Positions 53,120 through 61,199 of a DNA stretch of 64,000 nucleotides are shown here, in pieces; position 1 is the stretch's first letter, and the number at the start of each line of letters is the position of its first letter. Under the pieces are notes generated by a model. It saw nothing but the letters and a program-made list of their open reading frames with translations, made no database searches and was not told the DNA's origin. The position numbers and the translations under genes were made by a program. This DNA comes from Nitrospirillum iridis. Its GTDB lineage: Bacteria > Pseudomonadota > Alphaproteobacteria > Azospirillales > Azospirillaceae. The DNA is taken from positions 1-64,000 of the forward strand of contig NZ_JACIIZ010000021.1 of assembly GCF_014205765.1 (NCBI RefSeq). Reading direction: 5' to 3'.

Positions 53120-53674
53120 ATGTTCATCCAAACCGAAGACACCCCCAATCCGGCCACCTTGAAGTTCATTCCGGGTCGGGAGGTGTTGGCGCGGGGAACG
53201 GCTGACTTTGCCGATAAGACGGCCGCCGACCGCTCGCCCCTGGCGCAGGCGCTGTTCGACGTCGATGGCGTGGAACGGGTCTTCCTGGGCGGCGATTTCG
53301 TCACCGTGACCAAGGGTGGCGCCCAGGATTGGTTCACGCTGAAGCCCCAGATCCTGGGCCGCATCATGGAGCATTTCGCGGCGGAGCGGCCGGTGCTGCT
53401 GGATGACGCGGAAGACGGCCATGCCGTTGGTGAAGAAGAAGATTCCGAGATCGTCGCCCAGATCAAGGAATTGCTGGACACACGCGTGCGTCCGGCGGTG
53501 GCCCAGGATGGCGGGGACATCACTTTCCACGGTTTTGACAAGGGTGTGGTGTACCTGCACATGAAGGGATCCTGCGCGGGATGCCCCAGTTCGACGGCCA
53601 CATTGAAGGCCGGTATCGAAAACATGCTGCGTTACTACATTCCCGAGGTTGTCGAAGTTCGCGCAGCCCGCTAG
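53120..53674 (+). CDS. NifU-family [Fe-S] scaffold protein (Nfu)
   Basis: 184 residues from ATG 53120 (MFIQTEDTPNPATLKFIPG, the Nfu_N start; the ATG at 53099 adds 7 residues). The N-terminal Nfu_N domain is followed by the NifU C-terminal domain 'LLDTRVRPAVAQDGGDITFHGFDKGVVYLHMKGSCAGCPSSTATLKAGIENMLRYYIPEVVEV' with the cluster-binding C152-x2-C155 pair. It carries Fe-S clusters to apo-enzymes. The family matches eukaryotic NFU1-like proteins common in alphaproteobacteria. Monocistronic, followed by a hairpin CCCCGT/ACGGGG (about 53690). Confidence 0.95.
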   Translation: MFIQTEDTPNPATLKFIPGREVLARGTADFADKTAADRSPLAQALFDVDGVERVFLGGDFVTVTKGGAQDWFTLKPQILGRIMEHFAAERPVLLDDAEDGHAVGEEEDSEIVAQIKELLDTRVRPAVAQDGGDITFHGFDKGVVYLHMKGSCAGCPSSTATLKAGIENMLRYYIPEVVEVRAAR

Positions 53675-53993
53675 TATGCCCCCGCCCACCCCCCGTGAAA
53701 GACGGGGAACAAGGATGTTTGGTGGGCGGCACCCGATGGGGAATGGGGACCGACAGACACAGGTCCCCCCGACGGTGTAAGTGTGAACCGTGCAGCCATG
53801 CCGGCCTGGAGAATGGCCCACATAGTGGCGGGCCCATTGGGCGTGGCTGAACGGATTATCCCGGATTTGATTTCCGGTGGCAAAAACGTCCCATGGACGC
53901 GTACCCCGATCGCCCTATGTCCCTGCCCAGGGGACGCGATCGAATGGGGCGGGCGTCCGGACGTTCCTCAGTAACTGTTCGGAGCATTCATTA
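53675..53993. other. Interval between nifU-like and Bax-type genes
   Basis: Contains a hairpin (CCCCGT with ACGGGG, about 53689-53706). Small open frames here lack ribosome-binding sites and recognisable protein character. No other feature is seen. Confidence 0.35.
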
Positions 53994-55226
53994 ATGGCGA
54001 AAGTCGACACTGCGGGGATCCCCGCGCAGCGCTGGCTGGCTATTGGTACCGTGCTCGTGATGGTCTTCGCGGTCTTCCCGCTAACCCTCTCTGAGCTGGC
54101 TTCCGGAAGCGGTCCGCTTCTGGCGCCTACCTCCTTTATCATTCCGGTGAAGCGTCCGGCCCCCGAGGTCGTGGCCCAGGTGCAACAGCCTGTTGCGGTA
54201 ACGCCCAAGCTGGACGCTCAGAAGCTGTTGGCCCTGTTCAAGGAAAAGAATTTCACGCTGGACGAGGTGCGCACTGGCGAGCGTTCCGTGCCCCGCATCG
54301 TCCTGGCGGGCCTGCCCCGTGACCTGGGCAAAATGGACAGCGTCGACGACCGCAAGCAGATTTTCGTGAACACCATGCTGCCCCTGGTGCTGCTGGTGAA
54401 TGAGGAGATCGAGCGTGATCGCGCCCGCCTGACGGCGTTGCGTGACAGCGTGAAGGGTGTTCCCGCCGCCGCCAAGGGTGCTGCCCCGGCACCGACGGCG
54501 GCGCCCGCCGACGTCTCCGCCAGCGCCAGCCCCCAGGGCGGCACGCTCACGGGTGGCAAGGTGGTGGACGCGACCCTGCATCTGAACGTGCAGCCGCCGG
54601 CCGGCAAGGCGGTCGACCCCCAGCAGGGGACCGGTGCCGCCACGGGCGCGTCCCTCATGGGCGCGTCCCTGTCGCCGGTGGACCAGGTGTGGGTGGCCCG
54701 GCTGGCCGCCCGCTATGGCATGGATCCCAGCCGCAAGATCGACCTGGACGCGCTGCTGCGCCGAGTGGACGTGGTGCCGGTGTCCATGGCGTTGGCCCAG
54801 GCGGCGGAGGAAAGCGGCTGGGGCACCTCGCGCTTCGCCCTGCACGGCAACGCCCTTTTCGGCCAGCTGACCTGGTCGGAGGAGGAGAAGGAGGGCATCA
54901 CCCCCCGCAACCGCCGGGCGGGTGACACCTCGCGCTTCCGCAAGTTCGAGGACCTGCTGGAGTGCGTGCGCGTCTACATGCAGAACCTGAACACCCACGA
55001 CGCCTACGGTCAATTCCGCGCCACCCGCGCCAGCTTGCGCAAGCAGGGCAAGCCACTGGACACTATGCTGCTGCTGACCACGCTGGACCGCTATTCCGAG
55101 CTGGGGCCGGTGTATGTGAAGTCGCTCCGCTCGCTGATCCGCACCAACAGCCTGCGGGACTTCGATCAGGCCGTGCTGCACAACGAGCCGGAACAGATCG
55201 TGGTTCAGGTCAAGCGCGCGAGCTGA
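53994..55226 (+). CDS. Bax-type N-acetylglucosaminidase (GH73-like)
   Basis: 410 residues from ATG 53994; upstream open sequence to 53877 is unlikely coding. A single N-terminal membrane/signal helix ('LAIGTVLVMVFAVFPLTLS') is followed by a long Pro/Ala/Lys-rich linker and a C-terminal glucosaminidase domain. 'VPVSMALAQAAEESGWGTSRFALHGNALFGQLTW' carries the catalytic Glu (E272 or E273), and 'FRKFEDLLECVRVYMQNLNTHDAYGQFRATRASLRKQGKPLD' is the Bax-like pattern. It should cut glycan strands of peptidoglycan in the periplasm. Single gene before the nitroreductase. Confidence 0.88.
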   Translation: MAKVDTAGIPAQRWLAIGTVLVMVFAVFPLTLSELASGSGPLLAPTSFIIPVKRPAPEVVAQVQQPVAVTPKLDAQKLLALFKEKNFTLDEVRTGERSVPRIVLAGLPRDLGKMDSVDDRKQIFVNTMLPLVLLVNEEIERDRARLTALRDSVKGVPAAAKGAAPAPTAAPADVSASASPQGGTLTGGKVVDATLHLNVQPPAGKAVDPQQGTGAATGASLMGASLSPVDQVWVARLAARYGMDPSRKIDLDALLRRVDVVPVSMALAQAAEESGWGTSRFALHGNALFGQLTWSEEEKEGITPRNRRAGDTSRFRKFEDLLECVRVYMQNLNTHDAYGQFRATRASLRKQGKPLDTMLLLTTLDRYSELGPVYVKSLRSLIRTNSLRDFDQAVLHNEPEQIVVQVKRAS

Positions 55227-55397
55227 AAGCCACTTTTCGCGCACGCACGCTTGACGGTTTCTTGATTTTCCCGGGGGCGCGACCCCGGCACACTTGCGGT
55301 GTCAACCGACCCCCGCCATGCTCGGGCGCGTTCCCCGGGAACCTGGACTCCAGCCCGGGACGGCACAGGCGAAAATCAGAAGCAGGAAACCGGACCC

Positions 55398-55988
55398 ATG
55401 AGCGAACCCCTGACCGAGGCAGGCAAGGACCTGCTGTTCCGCAACGCCCGCTCCCAGAACGGCTGGATCGACAAGCCGGTGCCGGAAGCGCTGCTCCGCG
55501 ATCTCTACGACCTGTTCAAGTTCGGCCCCACCAGCGCCAACTGCAGCCCCGCCCGCATCGTCTTCGTGACGTCGGCGGAGGGCAAGGAACGCCTGAAGCC
55601 TGCCCTGTCGGGCAACAACACGGAAAAGACGATGACGGCGCCGGTCACGGCCATCATCGGCCATGACCTGGCCTTCTATGACCAGTTGCCCCGTCTGTTC
55701 CCGCACGCCGATGCCAAATCCTGGTTCACCGGCAGCGAGGAACTCGCCCGCACCACGGCCTTCCGCAACGGCACGCTGCAGGGCGCCTACCTGATGTTGG
55801 CCGCCCGTTCCCTGGGCCTCGATTGTGGCCCCATGTCCGGCTTCGACAATGCCAAGGTGGACGCCGCTTTCTTCCCCGACAGCACGGTGAAGTCCAACTT
55901 CCTGTGCAACCTTGGCTACGGCGACCCGGCCAAAGTCTTCCCCCGCCTGCCGCGCCTGGCGTTCGAGGAAGCCTGCAGCATCGTGTGA
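55398..55988 (+). CDS. RutE/HadB-like malonic semialdehyde reductase (nitroreductase family)
   Basis: 196 residues from ATG 55398. It is a nitroreductase fold with FMN. '[54 protein letters not shown]' is characteristic of the RutE/YdfG-like subgroup that reduces malonic semialdehyde to 3-hydroxypropionate. '[37 protein letters not shown]' and '[17 protein letters not shown]' complete it. The other rut genes are not present, so the natural substrate is uncertain. No close operon partner. Confidence 0.9.
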   Translation: MSEPLTEAGKDLLFRNARSQNGWIDKPVPEALLRDLYDLFKFGPTSANCSPARIVFVTSAEGKERLKPALSGNNTEKTMTAPVTAIIGHDLAFYDQLPRLFPHADAKSWFTGSEELARTTAFRNGTLQGAYLMLAARSLGLDCGPMSGFDNAKVDAAFFPDSTVKSNFLCNLGYGDPAKVFPRLPRLAFEEACSIV

Positions 55989-56000
55989 TGCCAACCAACA

Positions 56001-56026
56001 GCATTTGATCGTCACCGCTCAAATGC
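56001..56026. repeat. Short inverted repeat after nitroreductase gene
   Basis: GCATTTGA and TCAAATGC arms around a 10-base loop, 13 bases after the nitroreductase stop. The following 100 bases are GC-rich with repeated CTCGCTCCG/GCTCGCTCCGG units. It may be a Rho-independent end of the transcript, though no T-run is present. Confidence 0.4.
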
Positions 56027-56198
56027 CCCTCAAACGCCGGGCGGCCACATCCGTGGCCTTGGCTTCCTCGCTCCGCCCTCCGGTGCTCGCTCCGGCGGAC
56101 GCGGTCGCGTCCTGCAGCGGCATGGGTCAGAACCTCATGCCGCTGGTATAAGCCCGCCGTGGCCGGGTGTCGCGCCCGGCGGTTTGGGTCCCGGGGAT

Positions 56199-56786
56199 TC
56201 AGGCCGTCAGGCGCGGCCCCAGCGCGCCATCGTCCACCAGCGGGTAAAGCGGGGCGTCTGGCAGCTGGTAGTGCCACCATTCCGACGCGTAATGCGTCCA
56301 TCCCGCCACGGCCATGATGCCCAGCAGCAAGGCGCGATTGCGCTGCGCCGCCGCCGAAACGGTTTCATCGGCGTGATAGGCCTGTGGGCTCATGTCGTCG
56401 AACCCCGTTCCCATGTCCAGCGGCGTTCCATCGGCCCGCGCCAGTGTCAAATCCACCGCCACGCCCCGGGTGTGGTTGGAGCCGACGCGTGGATCGGCGA
56501 TGAACACCGGATCGGGCAGGGCCCGCCACAGGGCCCATTGCGTCTGCGGCGGGCGATAGGCGTCGAAGACCCGCAGGCGCAGATCCAGCGCCCGGGCGCG
56601 CCCGATGGCGTGGGTCAGGCAGGTGGCGGCCGCCGGATGCAACAGGCATATCGGCCGGGCGTATAGGGGGCTTCCCGTCAGGTTGTCGGCCGTGGCATAG
56701 CGAAGGTCGAGGTCGACGTCGAACCCCGTCCGTGGGTCGATGGTCACGAACCTGTGGGCTTGTCCAAGGGGGCCGGTGGGCGCCAT
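56199..56786 (-). CDS. D-alanyl-D-alanine dipeptidase (VanX/DdpX family)
   Basis: 195 residues from ATG 56786 (MAPTGPLGQAHRFVTIDPRTGF). It is a zinc dipeptidase with the VanX ligand set: H105 and D112 in SNHTRGVAVD (H-x6-D) and H172 in SEWWH, with general base E169 three residues before it. R78 ('DAYRPP') stabilises the transition state. In VanX these are H116, D123, E181 and H184 with the same spacing. Nearby there is no vancomycin-resistance operon, so the role is likely housekeeping D-Ala-D-Ala turnover, as for DdpX. The long upstream frame to 57674 is an artefact overlapping tsaB. Confidence 0.93.
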   Translation of the reverse strand: MAPTGPLGQAHRFVTIDPRTGFDVDLDLRYATADNLTGSPLYARPICLLHPAAATCLTHAIGRARALDLRLRVFDAYRPPQTQWALWRALPDPVFIADPRVGSNHTRGVAVDLTLARADGTPLDMGTGFDDMSPQAYHADETVSAAAQRNRALLLGIMAVAGWTHYASEWWHYQLPDAPLYPLVDDGALGPRLTA

Positions 56787-56825
56787 GGTCGCTCGCTGCT
56801 TCTTTTCTTCAGGGGAAATCACCGC

Positions 56826-57611
56826 ATGACCCTGTCTAGCATGCCGCCCGCCGCGACGGGACGCCTCATCGCGCTGGGTATCGACACGGCCACCAGCGCC
56901 TGTGCCGTGGCCGTATGGGCGGTGGACATGGGCTCCGGCCAGTCGGCCCCGCTGGCCGCTGGGGCGGAGGCGCTGGCCCGGGGCCAGGCGGAGCGGCTGT
57001 TGCCGCTGGTGAATGAGGTGCTGGCCGAGGCGGGCCTGGATTACGCCGCCGTCGACCGCTACGGCGTCACCGTCGGGCCGGGGGCGTTCACCGGCCTGCG
57101 GGTGGGCCTGGCGGCGGCGCGGGGTCTGGCGCTGGCGGCCAATCGGCCGCTGATGGGTGTCACCGGCCTGGACGCCTTCGCCCATGCCGCCGTGCACGGC
57201 CTGGGCCGGGGGGAGGGGGCCGCGCCGCTGGGTCCCCCCGCCCCCCTGCTGGCCGCCCCCCTGTTGGTCGCTATCGACAGCCGGCGGGAGGACTTCTACC
57301 TCCAGGCTTTCGACGCCGCTGGGCTGCCCTTGACCCAGCCGGAAGCGGTACTGCCGGCGGACCTTCCCCGCTTCGTCGCCGCTCTGCCCGGTCCACCCCT
57401 GCTGTTGGGGGATGCCGTCGCCGCCGTCGCCGCTGTTCTGACGGCCGCCGGCTGTGACCATTCCGTGGTTCCGCTCAGCGCCGCCGGTCCCGCCCAGGCG
57501 GTGGCGCGCATGACGGCGCTGGCCACGCCCGCCGCCCTGGCGGCCCACCCGGCCCACCCGCTCTACATCCGTCCGCCGGATGTCACCGTCGCCCCCGGGG
57601 CGCCCCGGTGA
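56826..57611 (+). CDS. tsaB: tRNA threonylcarbamoyladenosine biosynthesis protein TsaB
   Basis: 261 residues from ATG 56826; the frame starts at 56754 but the N-terminus before it is not conserved. It partners TsaD in making t6A37 on ANN-decoding tRNAs. 'LIALGIDTATSACAVAVW', 'RGQAERLLPLVNEVLAEAGLDYAAVDRYGVTVGPGAFTGLRVGLAAARGLALA' and 'LLVAIDSRREDFYLQAFD' follow the ASKHA fold. The stop overlaps rimI (TGATG), as in many proteobacteria. It lies divergent from the dipeptidase gene. Confidence 0.95.
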   Translation: MTLSSMPPAATGRLIALGIDTATSACAVAVWAVDMGSGQSAPLAAGAEALARGQAERLLPLVNEVLAEAGLDYAAVDRYGVTVGPGAFTGLRVGLAAARGLALAANRPLMGVTGLDAFAHAAVHGLGRGEGAAPLGPPAPLLAAPLLVAIDSRREDFYLQAFDAAGLPLTQPEAVLPADLPRFVAALPGPPLLLGDAVAAVAAVLTAAGCDHSVVPLSAAGPAQAVARMTALATPAALAAHPAHPLYIRPPDVTVAPGAPR

Positions 57612-58117
57612 TGGACAGGCGCGTCCGGCTGGCCACGCCCTTTGAGGTCGAGGTTCTGGCGGCGGTGCATGCACAGTGCTTCGCCGATCCCGACGTGGCC
57701 GGTCCCGCCTGGTCGGCGCGGGCCATCGCCGATCTGATGGCTCTGCCGGGCGTGGCGGCGCTCATCGCGCTGGACGGGGACCCGTCTCCCGGCATGCCCC
57801 TGGGCATGGCTTTGATCCGCACCGTGGTGGATGAGGCGGAGATCCTGACCATAGGGGTTACGCCTGACGCCAGGGGCAGGGGCGTGGGGGCCGACCTGGT
57901 TCGCGCCTGCGCCCAGGCGGCGGCCGGCGCTGGCGCCCTGGCGCTATATTTGGAGGTGGCGGAAACCAATACGGCCGCCCGCCATCTTTACGCCGCCACC
58001 GGATTTGAACCTGTGGGACGCCGGGCGAATTACTACCATCTGGGCGGCCAGTCGGTGGCGGCGATGCTGCTGCGGAGCACACTGGACGTGCCCCAGGATA
58101 CGACTGGGCGCCCTTGA
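57611..58117 (+). CDS. rimI: Ribosomal-protein N-acetyltransferase RimI
   Basis: About 168 residues; GTG 57608 is an alternative that overlaps the tsaB stop. GNAT fold: 'RLATPFEVEVLAAVHAQCFADPDV..PAWSARAIADLMALPGVAALIALDG' and the acetyl-CoA loop 'EILTIGVTPDARGRGVGADLVRACAQAAAGAGALALYLEVAETNTAARHLYAATGFEPVGRRANYY' with the R/Q-x-x-G-x-G/A (RGRGVG) motif. It acetylates ribosomal protein S18 in E. coli. The pairing with tsaB supports the name. Confidence 0.93.
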   Translation: MDRRVRLATPFEVEVLAAVHAQCFADPDVAGPAWSARAIADLMALPGVAALIALDGDPSPGMPLGMALIRTVVDEAEILTIGVTPDARGRGVGADLVRACAQAAAGAGALALYLEVAETNTAARHLYAATGFEPVGRRANYYHLGGQSVAAMLLRSTLDVPQDTTGRP

Positions 58118-58159
58118 GCGGATAGGCTCAGCCCCAGAAACAAAAAACGCGACAGTGTA

Positions 58160-58411
58160 TTATTTTATTACACGTATACGGTGCACGCCTTCGGGTTGAT
58201 CACGCCGCTCCGGCCCGCACATCACCACTGTATAGCCGTGTTCAGCCAAGGACCTGGGAACGTTCCGCAACGGCTCGCCACTGTTGAGGCGAATTTCCAG
58301 CGTTTCCCCTGACTTGAGCTTTTCCACCGCAAGCTTGGCTCTCACAAAGGTAATAGGGCAAACCTGGGTAGTTATATCCAAAAGACTGAGCGCGTCTGTA
58401 TCGGTTATCAA
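58160..58411 (-). CDS. TusA-family sulfurtransferase
   Basis: 83 residues. 'LDITTQVCPITFVRAKLAVEKLKSGETLEIRLNSGEPLRNVPRSLAEHGYTVV' is the SirA/YedF/TusA fold with the conserved C-P motif; the Cys is a persulfide carrier. E. coli TusA moves sulfur to tRNA 2-thiouridine; whether this homologue does so is unknown. It is convergent with rimI and divergent from mucR; an AT-rich hairpin GTGTA/TACAC overlaps the gap to rimI. Confidence 0.92.
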   Translation of the reverse strand: MITDTDALSLLDITTQVCPITFVRAKLAVEKLKSGETLEIRLNSGEPLRNVPRSLAEHGYTVVMCGPERRDQPEGVHRIRVIK

Positions 58412-58448
58412 TCTGTCCTCACGCGATAACTTTGAACGTTATTGCCAT

Positions 58449-58473
58449 GTCTAAGGTTTAGACTTATATAAGT
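58449..58473. promoter_or_regulatory. Dyads in the tusA-mucR divergent promoter region
   Basis: Two adjacent symmetrical elements: GTCTAA-GGT-TTAGAC (58449-58463) and the perfect palindrome ACTTATATAAGT (58462-58473). They lie 28-53 bases upstream of mucR in an AT-rich stretch, where MucR autoregulation would be expected. Confidence 0.5.
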
Positions 58474-58501
58474 TAGGTACTGAATCCTTGGAGTAAGGAA
58501 A

Positions 58502-58915
58502 ATGACCGGTTCGTCCGCGGCGAGTGAGTTGTTGTCCCTGACCACGGAAATTGTTTCCGCCCACGTCTCCAATAATACAGTGCCCCCTGCCGACCTGACT
58601 GCGCTGATCGAACAGGTCTACAGGACCCTGACCAACATCGGGCAGGAACAGCCGGCCACGGTGGAAAAGCCGCAGCCCGCCGTTCCGATCAAACGGTCGG
58701 TCACCCCGGAATACATTGTGTGCCTTGAGGATGGAAAAAAGCTGAAAATGCTGAAGCGCCATCTGAAGACCGCTTACGACATGACGCCGGAGGAATACCG
58801 GGAGAAGTGGTCGTTGCCCACGGACTATCCCATGGTGGCCCCGAACTACGCCAAGCAGCGCTCCCGCCTGGCCAAGGAAATCGGCCTGGGCACCCGGGCG
58901 CGCGGCGACGCCTGA
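58502..58915 (+). CDS. mucR: MucR/Ros-family transcriptional regulator
   Basis: 137 residues. Ros/MucR regulators are H-NS-like silencers that oligomerise through an N-terminal region and bind AT-rich DNA. 'YIVCLEDGKKLKMLKRHLKTAYDMTPEEYREKWSLPTDYPMVAPNYAKQRSRLAKEIGLG' is the DNA-binding domain. Of the usual Cys2His2 zinc ligands only Cys (C79-like) and one His (RHL) are kept; the others are Asp and Tyr, a pattern found in zinc-light MucR proteins. It is placed before olsB and miaB. AGGAA-like spacing in TAAGGAAA supports the ATG at 58502. Confidence 0.93.
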   Translation: MTGSSAASELLSLTTEIVSAHVSNNTVPPADLTALIEQVYRTLTNIGQEQPATVEKPQPAVPIKRSVTPEYIVCLEDGKKLKMLKRHLKTAYDMTPEEYREKWSLPTDYPMVAPNYAKQRSRLAKEIGLGTRARGDA

Positions 58916-59290
58916 CCGAGGCCACGCTTCCCCGCGCGGTACCGGCGCGGGGACGATCGGGAGCCCCTTGCGGGGAGTCATCGTCACAGGGGCGGCGGTC
59001 GATCCCGGGCCGCCGGCCCGCCTCGTCCGCGCCGCCCTCTCCCCGGGCGCGACATGCCTACCACAGCTTTGGCGACATCGGGGCGGACGTTTCCTCTCGG
59101 AAGCGTCGCGTGAATCTTTCATGACCCGGTGGGGGTGTCCCGCATGACTCGGTTGACCGCCCCGCGTCGCTTTGTGGTATGCCAGTGACGGAAGCGTGTT
59201 CCGGGGGGCCGCAAGCCTAGGCTTCGGACGGAAACGCAACATGTAAATCGCGACCGCCTCTGGCGCCGCTCAAGGACCGCGAACGAGAGC
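58916..59290. other. Interval between mucR and olsB
   Basis: No gene. It includes a GC-rich hairpin (CCCCGCGC with GCGCGGGG, about 58930-58953) after mucR, and further GC-rich sequence. Nothing else is supported. Confidence 0.4.
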
Positions 59291-60106
59291 ATGGCTGACA
59301 TCACGATCGACGCTCTGACCTCTGGCGACCTGCGCATGGGTAGCTTGGAGGTCCGCCTCGCCGAGACCAACGCCGAGGTTGAGGCCGCCCAGGCCGTCCG
59401 CTTCCAAGTCTTCTATGAAGAGATGGAAGCGCACCCCACGCCGGAAATGGCGCGCCTGCGCCGCGATTTCGATGACTTCGATCCGCTGTGCGATCATCTG
59501 CTGGTCATCGACCATGCCCGGGGCGCCGGCGCCGCCGGGGTGGTCGGCACCTACCGCCTGATCCGCCGGTCCGCCGCGGCCCGCGCCGGCTCCTTCTACT
59601 CCAGCGACGAATACGACATCGCGCGCCTGGAAGAGTACCGGGGCGAAATCCTGGAGCTGGGGCGGTCCTGCGTTGACGCCGCCTATCGCAGCCGCCACGC
59701 CATGCAGCTGCTGTGGCGCGGCATCGCCGCCTATGTGGCGATGCACGACATCCACCTGCTGTTCGGCTGCGCCAGCCTGCCGGGGACGGACCCCAAGGCC
59801 TTGGCCCTGCCGCTGTCCTATCTGCACTACCACCACCTGGCCCCGCCGGCCCTGCGCCCGGTTGCCCTGCCGCACCGCTATGTCGACATGCGCCTGATGG
59901 CGGAACACGACGTGGACGCGCGCCGCGGTTTGGCCCTGGTGCCGCCGCTGATCAAGGGCTACCTGCGTCTCGGCGGTTTCGTCGGCGATGGCGCCGTGGT
60001 CGACCATCAGTTCAACACCACGGACGTTTCCATCGTGGTGAAGACCGACATGATCACCGACAAATACCTGCGCCATTATGAGCGGCGCGGGTCGGCCATG
60101 ATCTGA
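59291..60106 (+). CDS. olsB: Ornithine-acyl-[ACP] N-acyltransferase OlsB-like (GNAT)
   Basis: 271 residues. OlsB moves a 3-hydroxyacyl group from ACP to ornithine, giving lyso-ornithine lipid. 'LEVRLAETNAEVEAAQAVRFQVFYEEMEAHPTPEMARLRRDFDDFDPLCDHLLVID' and 'GVVGTYRLIRRSAAARAGSFYSSDEYDIARLEEYRGEILELGRSCVDAAYRSRHAMQLLWRGIAAYV' are the conserved segments of the hemolysin-like GNAT branch. The next gene is the O-acyltransferase OlsA-like, 38 bases downstream, which completes the ornithine-lipid pathway. Ornithine lipids replace or supplement phospholipids, notably at low phosphate. Confidence 0.9.
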   Translation: MADITIDALTSGDLRMGSLEVRLAETNAEVEAAQAVRFQVFYEEMEAHPTPEMARLRRDFDDFDPLCDHLLVIDHARGAGAAGVVGTYRLIRRSAAARAGSFYSSDEYDIARLEEYRGEILELGRSCVDAAYRSRHAMQLLWRGIAAYVAMHDIHLLFGCASLPGTDPKALALPLSYLHYHHLAPPALRPVALPHRYVDMRLMAEHDVDARRGLALVPPLIKGYLRLGGFVGDGAVVDHQFNTTDVSIVVKTDMITDKYLRHYERRGSAMI

Positions 60107-60144
60107 TCCTGTCCGCGTCACCTGTATCCGGAGGAGGGCATTCC

Positions 60145-61014
60145 ATGGCGATCGGCTCCCCCCGTGCCGGTTCCCTGCGCCTGGCCCTCTACCTGGCGTG
60201 GACCTTCCTGTGCATTCCCGTGCAGGCGGCGCTGGTGTCGCTGAACCTGCCGGGGCAGGCGCGCTTCCCCCGCTTCTACCATCGGGTCTGCTGCCGGCTG
60301 ATGCTGGCGCTGGACGTGGACGTGGTGGGTGAGCGCTCAGTGGGCCGGCCCACCCTGTTCGTGTCCAACCATTCATCCTACCTGGACATCCCGGTGTTGG
60401 GCTCGGTGCTCGACTGCTCCTTCGTCGCCAAGTCCGAAGTGGGGATGTGGCCCCTGTTCGGCCTGCTGGCCAAGCTGCAGCGCACGGTGTTCGTGAACCG
60501 CGCCAACCGGCGGGAGGCTGGCAAGCAGCGCGACGACATGGCTGGCCGCCTGGTCGCCGGCGACAGCCTGGTGCTGTTTCCCGAGGGCACCAGCAGCGAC
60601 GGCAACCGTGTCCTGCCGTTCAAGACGGCGCTGTTCGCCGTGGCGAACACCCAGGTGAACGGCCATCCCGTGGCGGTCCAGCCGGTCAGCGTGGTCTGCA
60701 CCCATCTGGACGGCCTGCCCCTGGGCCACGAGCTGCGGCCGCTGTACGCCTGGTACGGCGACATGGAACTGCCGCCCCACCTGTGGCAGATGATCGGCGC
60801 CGGGCGCCTGCGTATCCGGGTGGAGTTCCACCCCGTGGTGTCGCTTGAGGATTTCAGTTCCCGCAAGGCGCTGGCCGACCATTGCTTCCAGGTCGTGGCC
60901 GCCGGTGTCGATCGTGCCGTGTCCGGCCGGTGGTCGCGCCCGCTGCGCCCGGCCCGGCCGGTTGGCGGTCCGGCGGTCGGCGTGCTGCCGGGTGCCACGG
61001 CGGGGACGGCTTGA
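60145..61014 (+). CDS. olsA: Lysophospholipid acyltransferase, OlsA/PlsC-like
   Basis: 289 residues. It has an N-terminal membrane helix and the acyltransferase motifs 'LFVSNHSSYLDIPVLGS' (H76-x4-D81), 'TVFVNRANRREAGKQRDDMAGRLVAG' and 'LVLFPEGTSSDGNRVLPFKTAL' (FPEGT). In tandem with olsB it most likely adds the second fatty acyl group to lyso-ornithine lipid; a plain PlsC role on phosphatidic acid is possible. The last ~25 residues are Pro/Arg-rich and not conserved. 38 bases after olsB; a terminator follows. Confidence 0.88.
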   Translation: MAIGSPRAGSLRLALYLAWTFLCIPVQAALVSLNLPGQARFPRFYHRVCCRLMLALDVDVVGERSVGRPTLFVSNHSSYLDIPVLGSVLDCSFVAKSEVGMWPLFGLLAKLQRTVFVNRANRREAGKQRDDMAGRLVAGDSLVLFPEGTSSDGNRVLPFKTALFAVANTQVNGHPVAVQPVSVVCTHLDGLPLGHELRPLYAWYGDMELPPHLWQMIGAGRLRIRVEFHPVVSLEDFSSRKALADHCFQVVAAGVDRAVSGRWSRPLRPARPVGGPAVGVLPGATAGTA

Positions 61015-61114
61015 TCCCGGCCAGGGCCGTGCCCCACGGCGGCGGCCAGGGGACGGGCCCGTCTTGACCATCCCCACCTTGACTAACACCCGTGGCCGCC
61101 TAATGTTACGGCCA

Positions 61115-61144
61115 GCGCGCCAGCCCAGGGCCGGCGCGCCTTTT
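61115..61144 (+). terminator. Intrinsic terminator between olsA and miaB
   Basis: GCGCGCC pairs with GGCGCGC around an 11-base loop, followed by CTTTT. It isolates the ols genes from miaB. Confidence 0.65.
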
Positions 61145-61199
61145 GCGTTCGTGCGGTGCTTGCGGCCGGGGTCATCCGGGCCGCGACAAGGAGTTTGGT

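Noticed and set aside
53783-53974. 63-residue frame before the Bax-type gene
   Set aside because: Starts inside a hairpin-rich interval without a ribosome-binding site; no recognisable protein pattern.
56787-57674. Long upstream extension of the dipeptidase
   Set aside because: Antisense to tsaB; the VanX fold starts near 56786.
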